Shown here: piece by piece, positions 45,084 through 52,986 of the stretch | How the letters are laid out: each line of letters begins with the position of its first letter | How positions within the stretch are numbered: the first letter of the stretch is position 1 | NCBI GenBank assembly: GCA_023429995.1 | Contig: JAEZCE010000054.1 | Location: forward strand, 1-64,000 | Length of the DNA: 64,000 bases | Direction: 5' to 3' | Source: Bacillota bacterium | GTDB lineage: Bacteria > Bacillota > UBA4882 > UBA8346 | Translations under genes and position numbers: made by a program | The notes under the pieces: model-generated | The model's input: only the letters and a program-made list of their open reading frames with translations | What the model was told of the DNA's origin: nothing | Database searches by the model: none

Positions 45084-46145
45084 ATGAGGAAATTATTGGG
45101 TTATTTAGTAGCTTTGTCAATGGTTTTTGCGCTTGCGGGTTTCGGCCAGGCGGCAAGTAAGGGTTATGTGGGAATTGCAATGCCGACACAGTCATCCGAA
45201 CGATGGATTAAAGACGGTCGCACCATGAAAGATATCCTTGAAAAAAGAGGCTATCAAGTTGATCTGCAATACGCCGAAGATGACATCCCAACTCAAAAAT
45301 CTCAAATTGAAAACATGGTGACCAAAGGGGCAAAAGTCTTAGTTATTGCAGCAATCGATGGTTCCACCCTGTCGGCGACACTTGACAATGCAGCTAAAAG
45401 CGGAGTTAAAGTAATCTCCTATGACCGTTTATTAGTCAATACCAAAGCCGTTTCTTATTATGCAACTTTTGATAACAGAAAAGTCGGTCAACTCCAAGCT
45501 CAATCTTTAGTTGACGGTCTCAAGAAATTTAAAGGCAAAGGTCCTTGGAACATTGAAATGTTTGCCGGTTCCCCCGACGATACCAATTCCTTCTATTTTT
45601 ATTCGGGAGCCATGGATGTTCTTCAACCCTTAATGAAAAAAGGCCAAATTGTTGTTCCGTCCAAACAAACCAAACAAGCTGAAATGGGTACCTTGCGTTG
45701 GGATGGCGCTGTCGCTCAATCCCGTATGGATGCGCTCTTAGCTGCCAACTATTCGGGCGGAAAGAAACTGGATGGTGTATTATCGCCGTATGATGGTATT
45801 TCCAGAGGTATCTTATCATCCCTGATTTCCTTCGGTTTTGTTCCCGGCAAAAATTTGCCGATTGTCACCGGACAAGATGCTGAAGCCGCTTCCATCAAAT
45901 TGATTAAAGCCGGTCAACAATATTCCACGATCTTAAAAGACACCCGCGACTTGGCAAAAGTTGCTTCCGATATGGTTGACGCTGTTTTAAAAGGCAGCAA
46001 ACCTCAAATCAATGATACTAAAACTTACAATAACAATGTAAAAGTCGTTCCTTCGTTCTTACTGGCTCCTTACATTGTTACCAAAGATAACTATCAAAAA
46101 TTGGTTATCGACTCCGGTTATATCAAAGCGTCGGATATTCAATAA
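45084..46145 (+). CDS. Multiple-sugar ABC transporter substrate-binding protein (ChvE/XylF-like)
   Basis: Extracellular sugar-binding protein of about 353 residues. Signal peptide RKLLGYLVALSMVFALAGFGQAA, mature start KGYVGIAMPTQSSERW. YAEDDIPTQKSQIENM, VISYDRLL and FAGSPDDTNS are typical of the ChvE/XylF group that binds xylose, galactose, arabinose or glucose. The frame is open from 44955, but GGAGGG before ATG 45084 and the signal peptide fix the start. The ATPase and permease genes follow after a stem-loop. A XylF/ChvE match is well supported; the exact sugar is not. Confidence 0.92.
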   Translation: MRKLLGYLVALSMVFALAGFGQAASKGYVGIAMPTQSSERWIKDGRTMKDILEKRGYQVDLQYAEDDIPTQKSQIENMVTKGAKVLVIAAIDGSTLSATLDNAAKSGVKVISYDRLLVNTKAVSYYATFDNRKVGQLQAQSLVDGLKKFKGKGPWNIEMFAGSPDDTNSFYFYSGAMDVLQPLMKKGQIVVPSKQTKQAEMGTLRWDGAVAQSRMDALLAANYSGGKKLDGVLSPYDGISRGILSSLISFGFVPGKNLPIVTGQDAEAASIKLIKAGQQYSTILKDTRDLAKVASDMVDAVLKGSKPQINDTKTYNNNVKVVPSFLLAPYIVTKDNYQKLVIDSGYIKASDIQ

Positions 46146-46158
46146 AAAAACGATGTTT

Positions 46159-46199
46159 CATCTCAATCGGTTGTCCCAAAAGGATAACCCTTTGAGATG
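46159..46199 (+). terminator. Stem-loop between binding protein and ATPase genes
   Basis: CATCTCAA (46159-46166) pairs with TTGAGATG (46192-46199); inside it GGTTGTCC and GGATAACC pair with one mismatch around a CAAAA loop. No T-run. It is the counterpart of the 4274-4322 hairpin. The remaining 320 bases to the ATPase gene hold no recognisable gene. Confidence 0.55.
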
Positions 46200-46519
46200 T
46201 CTGTCCGAATGGTTAAAATAGTTAAAACACCAAGAACCATGCGTTGTTAGTTTTTTTTTATTGATAGATTTTATAGTGGAGAGAAAGTTTCGTTTCGTAT
46301 TGATTTCACTTTGAACCACTTGATTATATTCTTAGGGTGCAGCCATCGGTTAACAAGCTCCTATCCGGTTTCTTTTCAGCCTATTACCATTTTGGAGTGC
46401 CGGTGGCTTGCCTTTATTTTCAATATCAATTCGGATTGGGTTGAAAAAAACATTTTGTCGCCTCTGTTCGAAGTTCGCTATATACCTTTATTGCCGGGTA
46501 TTCATAAAGGAGAATCAAA

Positions 46520-48064
46520 ATGGAAAATTATGTTTTGGAAATGAAAAATATTACCAAAGTTTTCCCCGGTGTGAAAGCGTTGAATAACGTAAATTTGCGA
46601 ATCAAACCTCATCACATCCATGCTTTGGTTGGTGAAAACGGAGCGGGTAAATCTACTTTGATGAATATTTTGAGTGGGGTTTATCCATATGGAACATACG
46701 ATGGTGATATTATCGTAGATGGTGAAATATGTAAGTTTAAGGACATCCGGGAAAGCGAAGCAAAAGGCATCGCCATTATTCATCAAGAGTTAGCATTAAT
46801 TCCTACGCTATCGGTTGCAGAGAATATTTTTATTGGTAACGAACAGAGTAATAACGGGTTTACGGTTAATTGGAACAAGACCCGGTTAAAAACCATTGAA
46901 ATTTTAAAAAAAGTTGGTTTAAATGTGAATATTGATGCCAGGGTTGCCAATCTTGGAATGGGAAAGCAACAGCTGGTTGAAATTTGCAAAGCATTATCAA
47001 AGGATATCAAAATATTAATATTGGATGAACCCACTGCAGCTTTGAACGATGAAGAATCGAATCATTTATTAAATTTAATAATAGAATTAAAACAACATGG
47101 AATTACCTCAATCCTTATTTCCCATAAATTACAGGAAGTTACCAAAGTCGCAGACGAAATAACTGTTATCCGGGATGGAACCACGATTGAGACTCTTACC
47201 AAAGGACAGGATGAAATAACGGAAGCCCGAATCATCAAGGGCATGGTTGGACGGGAAATTACCGATCGCTTCCCCAAACGTCAAAATAAAATCGGTGATA
47301 TCCGCTTTGAAATTGAAAATTGGAATGTCTATGATCCGACCGACGAATTCAGGCAGATTATCAAAGACGTCAATGTGAATGTAAGACGGGGCGAAGTTGT
47401 TGGTATTGCGGGCTTAATGGGCGCCGGCCGGACTGAACTGGCCATGAGCGTCTTTGGAAAAGCCTATGGCAGGAAAATTTCCGGCAATATTAAAAAAGAT
47501 GGCCAAAAGTTAGAATTACACAACGTTAGTGAGGCGATTAAAAATAAAATCACCTATTCAACGGAGGATAGAAAAAACGCCGGCTTGGTTCTAACATCCG
47601 ATATCAGGCGCAATATTACGCTCTCAGCGCTTCCTAAAATAGCCAAATTCAGTGTGGTTGATGAAAATAGGGAAATAAAAGTCGGGGAAGAATACCGTGA
47701 AAAATTGAGAATCAAATCTTCCAGCGTTTTTCAAAACGCCGGAAATTTATCGGGTGGTAATCAACAGAAAGTTGTCTTTAGTAAGTGCATATTCGCAGAC
47801 CCGGATGTCTTGTTTTTGGATGAGCCGACCCGGGGAATTGATGTTGGAGCAAAATATGAAATCTATTCAATCATCAATGAATTGGCTGAAGAAGGAAAGT
47901 CGATTATCATGATATCATCAGAATTGCCCGAAATTCTGGGAATGTGTGACCGGATATACGTCATGAATGAAGGAAGAATTGTCGGAGAGCTTTCCAGGAA
48001 GGAAGCCTCTCAAGAAAACATTATGCATTGCATTATGCAAAGTAATAGGGAGGTCTCAAAGTGA
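46520..48064 (+). CDS. Sugar ABC transporter ATP-binding protein (GguA/XylG-like)
   Basis: Two fused ATP-binding domains, 514 residues. NBD1: Walker A GENGAGKST, signature LGMGKQQ (divergent), Walker B ILILDEPTAALN. NBD2: GLMGAGRTE in the Walker A position, signature LSGGNQQKV, Walker B VLFLDEPTRGID, with an intact Glu here. Between them the linker carries RFPKRQ, typical of the multiple-monosaccharide group. It overlaps the permease start (TGATG), so the two are coupled. It works with the binding protein and permease encoded on either side. Confidence 0.93.
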   Translation: MENYVLEMKNITKVFPGVKALNNVNLRIKPHHIHALVGENGAGKSTLMNILSGVYPYGTYDGDIIVDGEICKFKDIRESEAKGIAIIHQELALIPTLSVAENIFIGNEQSNNGFTVNWNKTRLKTIEILKKVGLNVNIDARVANLGMGKQQLVEICKALSKDIKILILDEPTAALNDEESNHLLNLIIELKQHGITSILISHKLQEVTKVADEITVIRDGTTIETLTKGQDEITEARIIKGMVGREITDRFPKRQNKIGDIRFEIENWNVYDPTDEFRQIIKDVNVNVRRGEVVGIAGLMGAGRTELAMSVFGKAYGRKISGNIKKDGQKLELHNVSEAIKNKITYSTEDRKNAGLVLTSDIRRNITLSALPKIAKFSVVDENREIKVGEEYREKLRIKSSSVFQNAGNLSGGNQQKVVFSKCIFADPDVLFLDEPTRGIDVGAKYEIYSIINELAEEGKSIIMISSELPEILGMCDRIYVMNEGRIVGELSRKEASQENIMHCIMQSNREVSK

Positions 48065-49269
48065 TGAAATCAAATAGTGCACTCAGGGATAATATGGGTG
48101 GAGTGAAACAGAACCGTCTGCTCAAAGACAATATTCGGCAATATATGATGTTCATTGCACTGATAGTCGTGATCTTATTTTTTGAGATTGTCACTCAAGG
48201 GGTATTATTAAAGCCCCTCAATATTTCCAACTTAATCTCTCAGAATGCCTATGTTTTAATTTTAGCTATCGGAATGCTTTTATGTATATTAATTTGCGGT
48301 AATATTGATTTGTCGGTTGGGTCCGTGGCTGGTTTTGTGGGCGCGGTTTCAGCCATTTTACTTTTAAAAATGCAACTGCCGGTATATTTGGCTATCTTGA
48401 TATCACTCGCCATTGGTTTTGCAATTGGGTGTTTCCAGGGCTTTATTATCTCGTATGTCGGTGTTCCCGCTTTTATTACCACTTTAGGCGGCATGCTTAT
48501 TTTTAAAGGACTTACCATGGCAATATTAGGTGGTACCAGCCTTGCGCCAATGCCTGAGAGTTATAATTTCCTTGCCGCGGGCTTTGTGCCTGACATCTTT
48601 AATTTTGACGGACTTAATATTTTAGCGATTCTTATCGGGCTTATTGCATCTGTCTTATTTATTATCAGTCAAATGATGGAAAGGCAAAATAAAAAGAAAT
48701 TTCAATTTGAAGTTTCATCAATCGGCGCATTTATAGTTAAAATTGTAGCTGTAGTTTGTGTTATTATGGCATTTACCTACGCCTTAGCCGTGTATAGAGG
48801 TATTCCTGTGGTTTTGCTTATTGTTATTGGATTAGTTATCATCTATGGATTTGTCACCAATAAAACAATCGTGGGTAGACACATCTATGCTTATGGAGGA
48901 AATCCAAAAGCCGCTGTGCTTTCCGGCGTAAAGACCAAGAAAATTCTGTTCTGGGTCTATGTGAATATGGGAGTTTTATCAGCTTTAGCTGGAATTATTT
49001 TTACCGGTCGGTTAAATTCGGCTACACCTAAAGCCGGGCAGGGTTTTGAAATGGATGCCATCGGCGCATGTTTTATCGGTGGCGCTTCAACCCTGGGTGG
49101 AGTGGGAACTGTTGTGGGAGCAATCGTCGGTGGTCTGCTAATGGGCGTTTTGAACAACGGTATGTCGATTATGGGTGTAAGTATTGACTGGCAGCAAGCG
49201 ATTAAAGGATTTGTTCTCCTGGCGGCCGTTTCTTTCGATGTATATTCGAAATCAAAATCAAAGGCTTGA
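48064..49269 (+). CDS. Sugar ABC transporter permease (GguB/XylH-like)
   Basis: About 401 residues with ten or more hydrophobic segments. The longer size compared with RbsC (about 320) and the inserted stretch near residues 205-245 (Lys-rich loop QNKKKFQFEV followed by an extra hydrophobic pair) are typical of the XylH/GguB group. It has the conserved ICGNIDLSVGSVAGF and IGACFIGGASTLGGVG segments. GTG 48061 and ATG 48064 are both possible; the ATG has better spacing from GGGAGG. A terminator follows. Confidence 0.92.
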   Translation: MKSNSALRDNMGGVKQNRLLKDNIRQYMMFIALIVVILFFEIVTQGVLLKPLNISNLISQNAYVLILAIGMLLCILICGNIDLSVGSVAGFVGAVSAILLLKMQLPVYLAILISLAIGFAIGCFQGFIISYVGVPAFITTLGGMLIFKGLTMAILGGTSLAPMPESYNFLAAGFVPDIFNFDGLNILAILIGLIASVLFIISQMMERQNKKKFQFEVSSIGAFIVKIVAVVCVIMAFTYALAVYRGIPVVLLIVIGLVIIYGFVTNKTIVGRHIYAYGGNPKAAVLSGVKTKKILFWVYVNMGVLSALAGIIFTGRLNSATPKAGQGFEMDAIGACFIGGASTLGGVGTVVGAIVGGLLMGVLNNGMSIMGVSIDWQQAIKGFVLLAAVSFDVYSKSKSKA

Positions 49270-49287
49270 GATTGGGTTTGATGATAA

Positions 49288-49329
49288 AAAAGCGGATGTG
49301 TCATTTCTAAAAGGCGCATCCGTTTTTTT
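49288..49329 (+). terminator. Rho-independent terminator of the sugar ABC operon
   Basis: CGGATGTG (from 49293) pairs with CGCATCCG (to 49322), one G-T pair, followed by TTTTTTTA; flanking A and T runs extend the stem. Confidence 0.75.
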
Positions 49330-49436
49330 ATTGCTCCGCGCGCGCATTTACGCATTCACCCATACAAAAATATTGGCAAATCCGTTTGGATTCCTTATAA
49401 TGAATATAAAATTCCAATGAAGGAAGGAATGAATCC

Positions 49437-49763
49437 ATGTCGAATCGAGTCGCAGTTGCAAGCACCGACGGAAAATATGTGAATGAGCATTTTGGCAGGG
49501 CCAAAGAATTTCTTATCTTTGAACTTGGGGAAAAGGATTATCAATTTTTGGAGCGAAGAGAAAATCAACCTTCATGCCACGTGGAAAGTTCCGATGAGAG
49601 CGCTCATCTTCAGACGGTCCAATTATTAGGGGATTGCAAAGCGGTTTTGGTGGCCCGCATTGGTCCGGCAGCCGAAGAATACTTATTGCAACATGGAATT
49701 AAGCCCCTGATTATCCCGGATTTTATCGCCGAAGCGCTAAAGCAAGCAAAAGAACAGCTCTAA
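49437..49763 (+). CDS. NifX/NifB-family iron-molybdenum cofactor-binding-like protein
   Basis: 108 residues of the dinitrogenase iron-molybdenum cofactor-binding fold, with VAVASTDGKYVNEHFGRAKEFLIFE at the N-terminus (the conserved HFGRA is visible) and RIGPAAEEYL further on. In anaerobes such stand-alone proteins occur outside nitrogen fixation and may carry or sense metal clusters. Two Cys are present (PSCHVES and GDCKAV). No nif structural genes are nearby, but an Fe-S assembly operon begins just downstream, so a cluster-related role is plausible. Confidence 0.8.
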   Translation: MSNRVAVASTDGKYVNEHFGRAKEFLIFELGEKDYQFLERRENQPSCHVESSDESAHLQTVQLLGDCKAVLVARIGPAAEEYLLQHGIKPLIIPDFIAEALKQAKEQL

Positions 49764-49820
49764 CGGTCAAGCCGGAAGAATAAATTTTTAGTTAAAACAG
49801 GGATAAAAGTATAATTAATG

Positions 49821-49849
49821 TTGATTATAATACTCAGGTATGCTAATAT
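49821..49849 (+). promoter_or_regulatory. Promoter of the Fe-S assembly operon with possible Rrf2 site
   Basis: TTGATT (49821-49826), 17 bases, TAATAT (49844-49849). The spacer contains ATACTCAGGTAT, partly symmetric, where an IscR-like repressor would be expected to bind. That binding is inference. Confidence 0.5.
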
Positions 49850-49890
49850 GAATGTATAGTAAATTACTCAAGTTTATAGGGAGTGATTGC

Positions 49891-51516
49891 ATGAAACTAT
49901 CTACCAAAGGCCGTTATGGTGTAAAGGCCATGGTGGACTTGGCCATAAACTATGGCGGAGAACCGGTTCCCATGAAGTCGGTGGCTGAAAGGCAAAATAT
50001 ATCGGAACAGTATTTGGAACAACTTTTTTCTCAGCTTCGTAAAGCGGGCCTTATCCAAAGTGTCCGCGGCGCCTTGGGCGGTTACGTGTTGAGCAGGCCT
50101 CCGGCAGAGATTTCGGTAAATGACATCATGAGCGTACTTGAAGGTTCGGTGGAGATTTCCGATTGCATTGATGAAACCAACTGCAGTAATATGGATTGTT
50201 GCGCCACCCGGCTCTTGTGGGTACGGATGAAGGAAAGCATCGATCAGGTGTTGCTGTCGACGACTCTGGCAGATATGGTTGATGACTATGAAAGATTGAA
50301 AGAGAATCGAGAGGGTATAAAAATGGATAAAAACAAAGTATATATGGATTATGCCGCAACCACTTATATTAAACCTGAAGTTGTTGCGGAGATGGCGCCT
50401 TTTACCCAGGAATATTTCGGGAATCCTTCTTCCATCTATTCGCTGTCCCGTGAGACTCAAATGGGGATCGATCAAGCCCGGGAAAGGGTTGCCAAGGTTT
50501 TAAATGCGGGGAAGGATGAAATTTATTTTACCGGCGGTGGTTCAGAGGCCGATAACTGGGCCTTAAAGGGTGTCGCCTTTGCCCATAAGCAACGCGGTAA
50601 TCACATTATTACCACCAAGATTGAACATCATGCCATATTGCACGCTTGTGAATTTTTAGCCAAAAACGGCTTCGAAATTACTTATTTACCGGTCGATTCA
50701 TACGGCTTTGTCGACCCGGAAGAATTAAAACGGGCCATTACCGATAAAACCATCTTGGTATCCGTCATGTTTGCCAACAACGAAATCGGAACCATCGAAC
50801 CGATTAAGGAAATCGGAGCGATTTGCCGGGAAAGAAAAATCCTCTTCCACACGGATGCGGTCCAGGCTGTGGGCCATGTCCCAATTGATGTCAAGGATAT
50901 GAATATCGATTTATTATCCCTGGCCGCTCATAAGTTTTATGGACCCAAGGGCGTTGGGGCACTCTATATTCGCAAGGGAGTTAAGATCGAAAACTTAATT
51001 CACGGCGGAGGACAGGAACGGGGACGCAGGGCCGGAACGGAGAACATCGCCGGAATCGTCGGCCTTGGTAAAGCGATTGAACTGGCAAATTCCGAGATGG
51101 CCCAGGAGGATAAAAAGCTTTTACGGTTAAAGGAAAAGCTGGTGAAGGGTCTCTTGCAAATCCCTTATACCAAACTCAATGGTCCAACCGATGAACGTCG
51201 GCTTTCGGGTAATGTCAATGTTTGTTTCCACTTTATTGAAGGAGAGTCCATCCTGTTACTTCTGGACAGTATGGGTATCTGCGCATCCAGCGGCAGCGCT
51301 TGTACATCGGGTTCCTTAGACCCTTCCCATGTACTGGTGGCAATTGGTGTACCGGTTGAAATTGTCCACGGTTCATTACGGCTGACGATGGGCAGCGCGA
51401 CCACGGAAGAAGATGTGGACCGAGTTCTGGAAGTATTGCCGGGTATTGTGGAACGGCTACGGGGTATGTCGCCGTTATGGCGGGAACATCAAAACAAGGA
51501 GATGATTGCGCGATGA
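49891..51516 (+). CDS. Rrf2/IscR-like regulator fused in frame to NifS-type cysteine desulfurase
   Basis: One uninterrupted frame of about 541 residues. Residues 1-140 are an Rrf2 regulator: MKLSTKGRYGVKAMVDLA, winged helix with SEQYLEQLFSQLRKAGLI and RGALGGYVL, and a Cys set CIDETNCSNMDCC like the IscR 2Fe-2S ligands. Residues from about 147 on are a complete class V cysteine desulfurase: YMDYAATT, EHHAILHAC, PLP lysine in LAAHKFYGPKG, catalytic Cys in SSGSACTSG. At the junction (about 50310-50323) GAGAGGG stands 7 bases before an ATG, so the desulfurase may also be made separately. Frame opens at 49852; GGGAG before ATG 49891 decides the start. It overlaps iscU by 4 bases. Confidence 0.88.
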   Translation: MKLSTKGRYGVKAMVDLAINYGGEPVPMKSVAERQNISEQYLEQLFSQLRKAGLIQSVRGALGGYVLSRPPAEISVNDIMSVLEGSVEISDCIDETNCSNMDCCATRLLWVRMKESIDQVLLSTTLADMVDDYERLKENREGIKMDKNKVYMDYAATTYIKPEVVAEMAPFTQEYFGNPSSIYSLSRETQMGIDQARERVAKVLNAGKDEIYFTGGGSEADNWALKGVAFAHKQRGNHIITTKIEHHAILHACEFLAKNGFEITYLPVDSYGFVDPEELKRAITDKTILVSVMFANNEIGTIEPIKEIGAICRERKILFHTDAVQAVGHVPIDVKDMNIDLLSLAAHKFYGPKGVGALYIRKGVKIENLIHGGGQERGRRAGTENIAGIVGLGKAIELANSEMAQEDKKLLRLKEKLVKGLLQIPYTKLNGPTDERRLSGNVNVCFHFIEGESILLLLDSMGICASSGSACTSGSLDPSHVLVAIGVPVEIVHGSLRLTMGSATTEEDVDRVLEVLPGIVERLRGMSPLWREHQNKEMIAR

Positions 51517-51941
51517 TGTACAGCGAAAAGGTGATGGAACATTTTATGAACCCAAGGAATGTTGGGGAAATACCCGATGCCAATGGAATCGGGGAAGTGG
51601 GCAACCCGGTTTGCGGTGATATTATGAAGATTTTTTTGAAAATAAAAGATAACCGGATTGAAGATGTTAAGTTTAAAACCTTTGGATGCGGTTCGGCCAT
51701 TGCCTCGTCAAGCATGGCCACGGAGCTAATCAAGGGAAAGACCCTTGAGGAAGCTTGGGACTTGACCAATAAAGCGGTTGCCGAAGCATTGGACGGGCTA
51801 CCACCTGTCAAGATGCACTGTTCGGTTTTGGCTGAAGATGCCGTTCACAAGGCCATCAACAATTACCGGACTTCAGTTGGCCTTGAACCGTGGGATTTCA
51901 AAGAGCACGAAGACATTCACGAAAAGGTCCATGGGGAGTGA
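51513..51941 (+). CDS. iscU: Fe-S cluster assembly scaffold IscU/NifU N-domain
   Basis: Scaffold on which 2Fe-2S and 4Fe-4S clusters are built with sulfur from the upstream desulfurase. 142 residues with the three cluster Cys: GNPVCGDIM, KFKTFGCGSA and KMHCSVLAEDA. There is no C-terminal NifU thioredoxin-like domain, so it is an IscU-type or truncated NifU. It starts at ATG 51513 within the stop of the fusion gene (ATGA), showing tight coupling. With hscA, hscB and fdx absent, this is the minimal Bacillota/Clostridia-type arrangement. Confidence 0.93.
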   Translation: MMYSEKVMEHFMNPRNVGEIPDANGIGEVGNPVCGDIMKIFLKIKDNRIEDVKFKTFGCGSAIASSSMATELIKGKTLEEAWDLTNKAVAEALDGLPPVKMHCSVLAEDAVHKAINNYRTSVGLEPWDFKEHEDIHEKVHGE

Positions 51942-51958
51942 GCGCTTAAGCCGAATCA

Positions 51959-52052
51959 TCTCCCGCCGAGGCGTTGGCGCTGTCCCAAAAGGAAATTTGC
52001 GCCCATGGGCATGATCAAACGTCAAGCCTTATGACGACGCTTTGGCGGGAGG
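51959..52052. repeat. Long-range inverted repeat after iscU
   Basis: CTCCCGCC plus GCG (51959-51973) is complementary to CGC plus GGCGGGAG (52038-52052), with three mismatched bases inside; CGTCA...TGACG pair within the loop. There is no T-run. It lies between two convergent genes (iscU and hemerythrin) and could act as a transcription barrier or be a remnant element. Confidence 0.4.
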
Positions 52053-52086
52053 AACAACGGAATATTTTGATCCTTTAGCCGGCTGC

Positions 52087-52497
52087 TTAATGAATATTTC
52101 GTTCATTGAGATATGTTCCGTACTTTTTATCGGTCTGCATAATATGGTTGATGAGCCAATTTTTTAAGAAATCAAGCATCTCGTCGTTTAGCGACATGTT
52201 ATCGGCATGAAACTCTTGAATAAAATGATTGACTTTGATAACAAAATTGGCATGTTCGTTTTTTTGGGTTTCTAAATCAGGATAATCGTTTTCCCGTAAC
52301 ACCATGGTTTCATCGGCAAAATGATTTTTGGCATAGTCGCTGAGTTGAGTGAGGATATTTAAAATGACTCCTTTTCCGGCGTGATTCTTTTTGGCGTCAA
52401 AAACTTCGTTGATGATTTCCACTAATTTCCGGTGTTGGTCGTCAAATTTCCGGACATTAACGGTATATTTATCTTGCAGCCATATAATATATTCCAT
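52087..52497 (-). CDS. Bacteriohemerythrin (single-domain)
   Basis: 136-residue four-helix oxygen- or iron-binding protein. The diiron ligands can be read: His in FDDQHRKLVE, His and Glu in NHFADETMVLRE, His in EHANF, and His and Asp in LINHIMQTDKKYG. The N-terminal IIWLQDKYTVNVRKFDDQHRKL (a few residues shown across the first helix) matches the family. It probably binds O2 for protection or delivery in an anaerobe, and lies beside the flavodiiron gene at 52987, which is consistent with oxygen handling. Confidence 0.92.
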   Translation of the reverse strand: MEYIIWLQDKYTVNVRKFDDQHRKLVEIINEVFDAKKNHAGKGVILNILTQLSDYAKNHFADETMVLRENDYPDLETQKNEHANFVIKVNHFIQEFHADNMSLNDEMLDFLKNWLINHIMQTDKKYGTYLNERNIH

Positions 52498-52655
52498 TTT
52501 ACACCTGCCAATGAGTGATTGGTAAATATTTCTTCACCTTGCTTTATTCTGCTTTGCGGCGAAAACCTCCTTCTTTTTCGTTCGGAATAAACAACCACCG
52601 ATATTATTAAAATCCCGGCCGGGAATTCAAGTTTCTGCTGAAAAAACATAAAAAA

Positions 52656-52814
52656 GATGGGAGAAATCATTTTGCGGACCGGCAAAACAATATTGTTGAT
52701 GGGAGGAATGATTTTGCGGATCAGCAAAAACAATATTGTTGATGGGAGAAACGGTTTTGCAAATCGGTAAAACCACATTGCGGATGGGAGAAACGGTTTT
52801 GTCGCTCTGCAAAG
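52656..52814. repeat. Tandem heptad-coding minisatellite
   Basis: Units of 42-43 bases start at 52656, 52698, 52741 and 52783 (last partial), each opening GATGGGAG. Read from 52657 each is two seven-residue repeats: MGEIILR/TGKTILL, MGGMILR/ISKNNIV, MGETVLQ/IGKTTLR, MGETVLS. One extra A in unit two breaks the frame. The same Gly-Glu/Lys-x-Ile/Val-Leu heptad is present at 23197-23280. The rest of the gap between the hemerythrin and flavodiiron genes holds no gene. Confidence 0.75.
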
Positions 52815-52986
52815 TTATAGACAATATCATCTATGATTTTATATGAAGGCATCCCGTTATTCCATCTGAAAAATCTGTTAAATCTACGGACAAGTCTTGG
52901 AAAAATCTGCTGATTGTGTTACAATTACCAATTAAAAACAATGTTTTGTACTGTAGCGTCGGATAAGATATTAAGGAGGGACTGTC

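Noticed and set aside
49437..49763. Considered as evidence for nitrogen fixation
   Set aside because: A single NifX-like domain protein without nifHDK, nifE, nifN or nifB in the window; such proteins are widespread in non-fixing anaerobes.
52422..52830. Open frames on the minus strand over the 52656-52814 repeat
   Set aside because: They arise from the 42-base repeat and lack ribosome sites or a domain; the repeat itself explains the frames.
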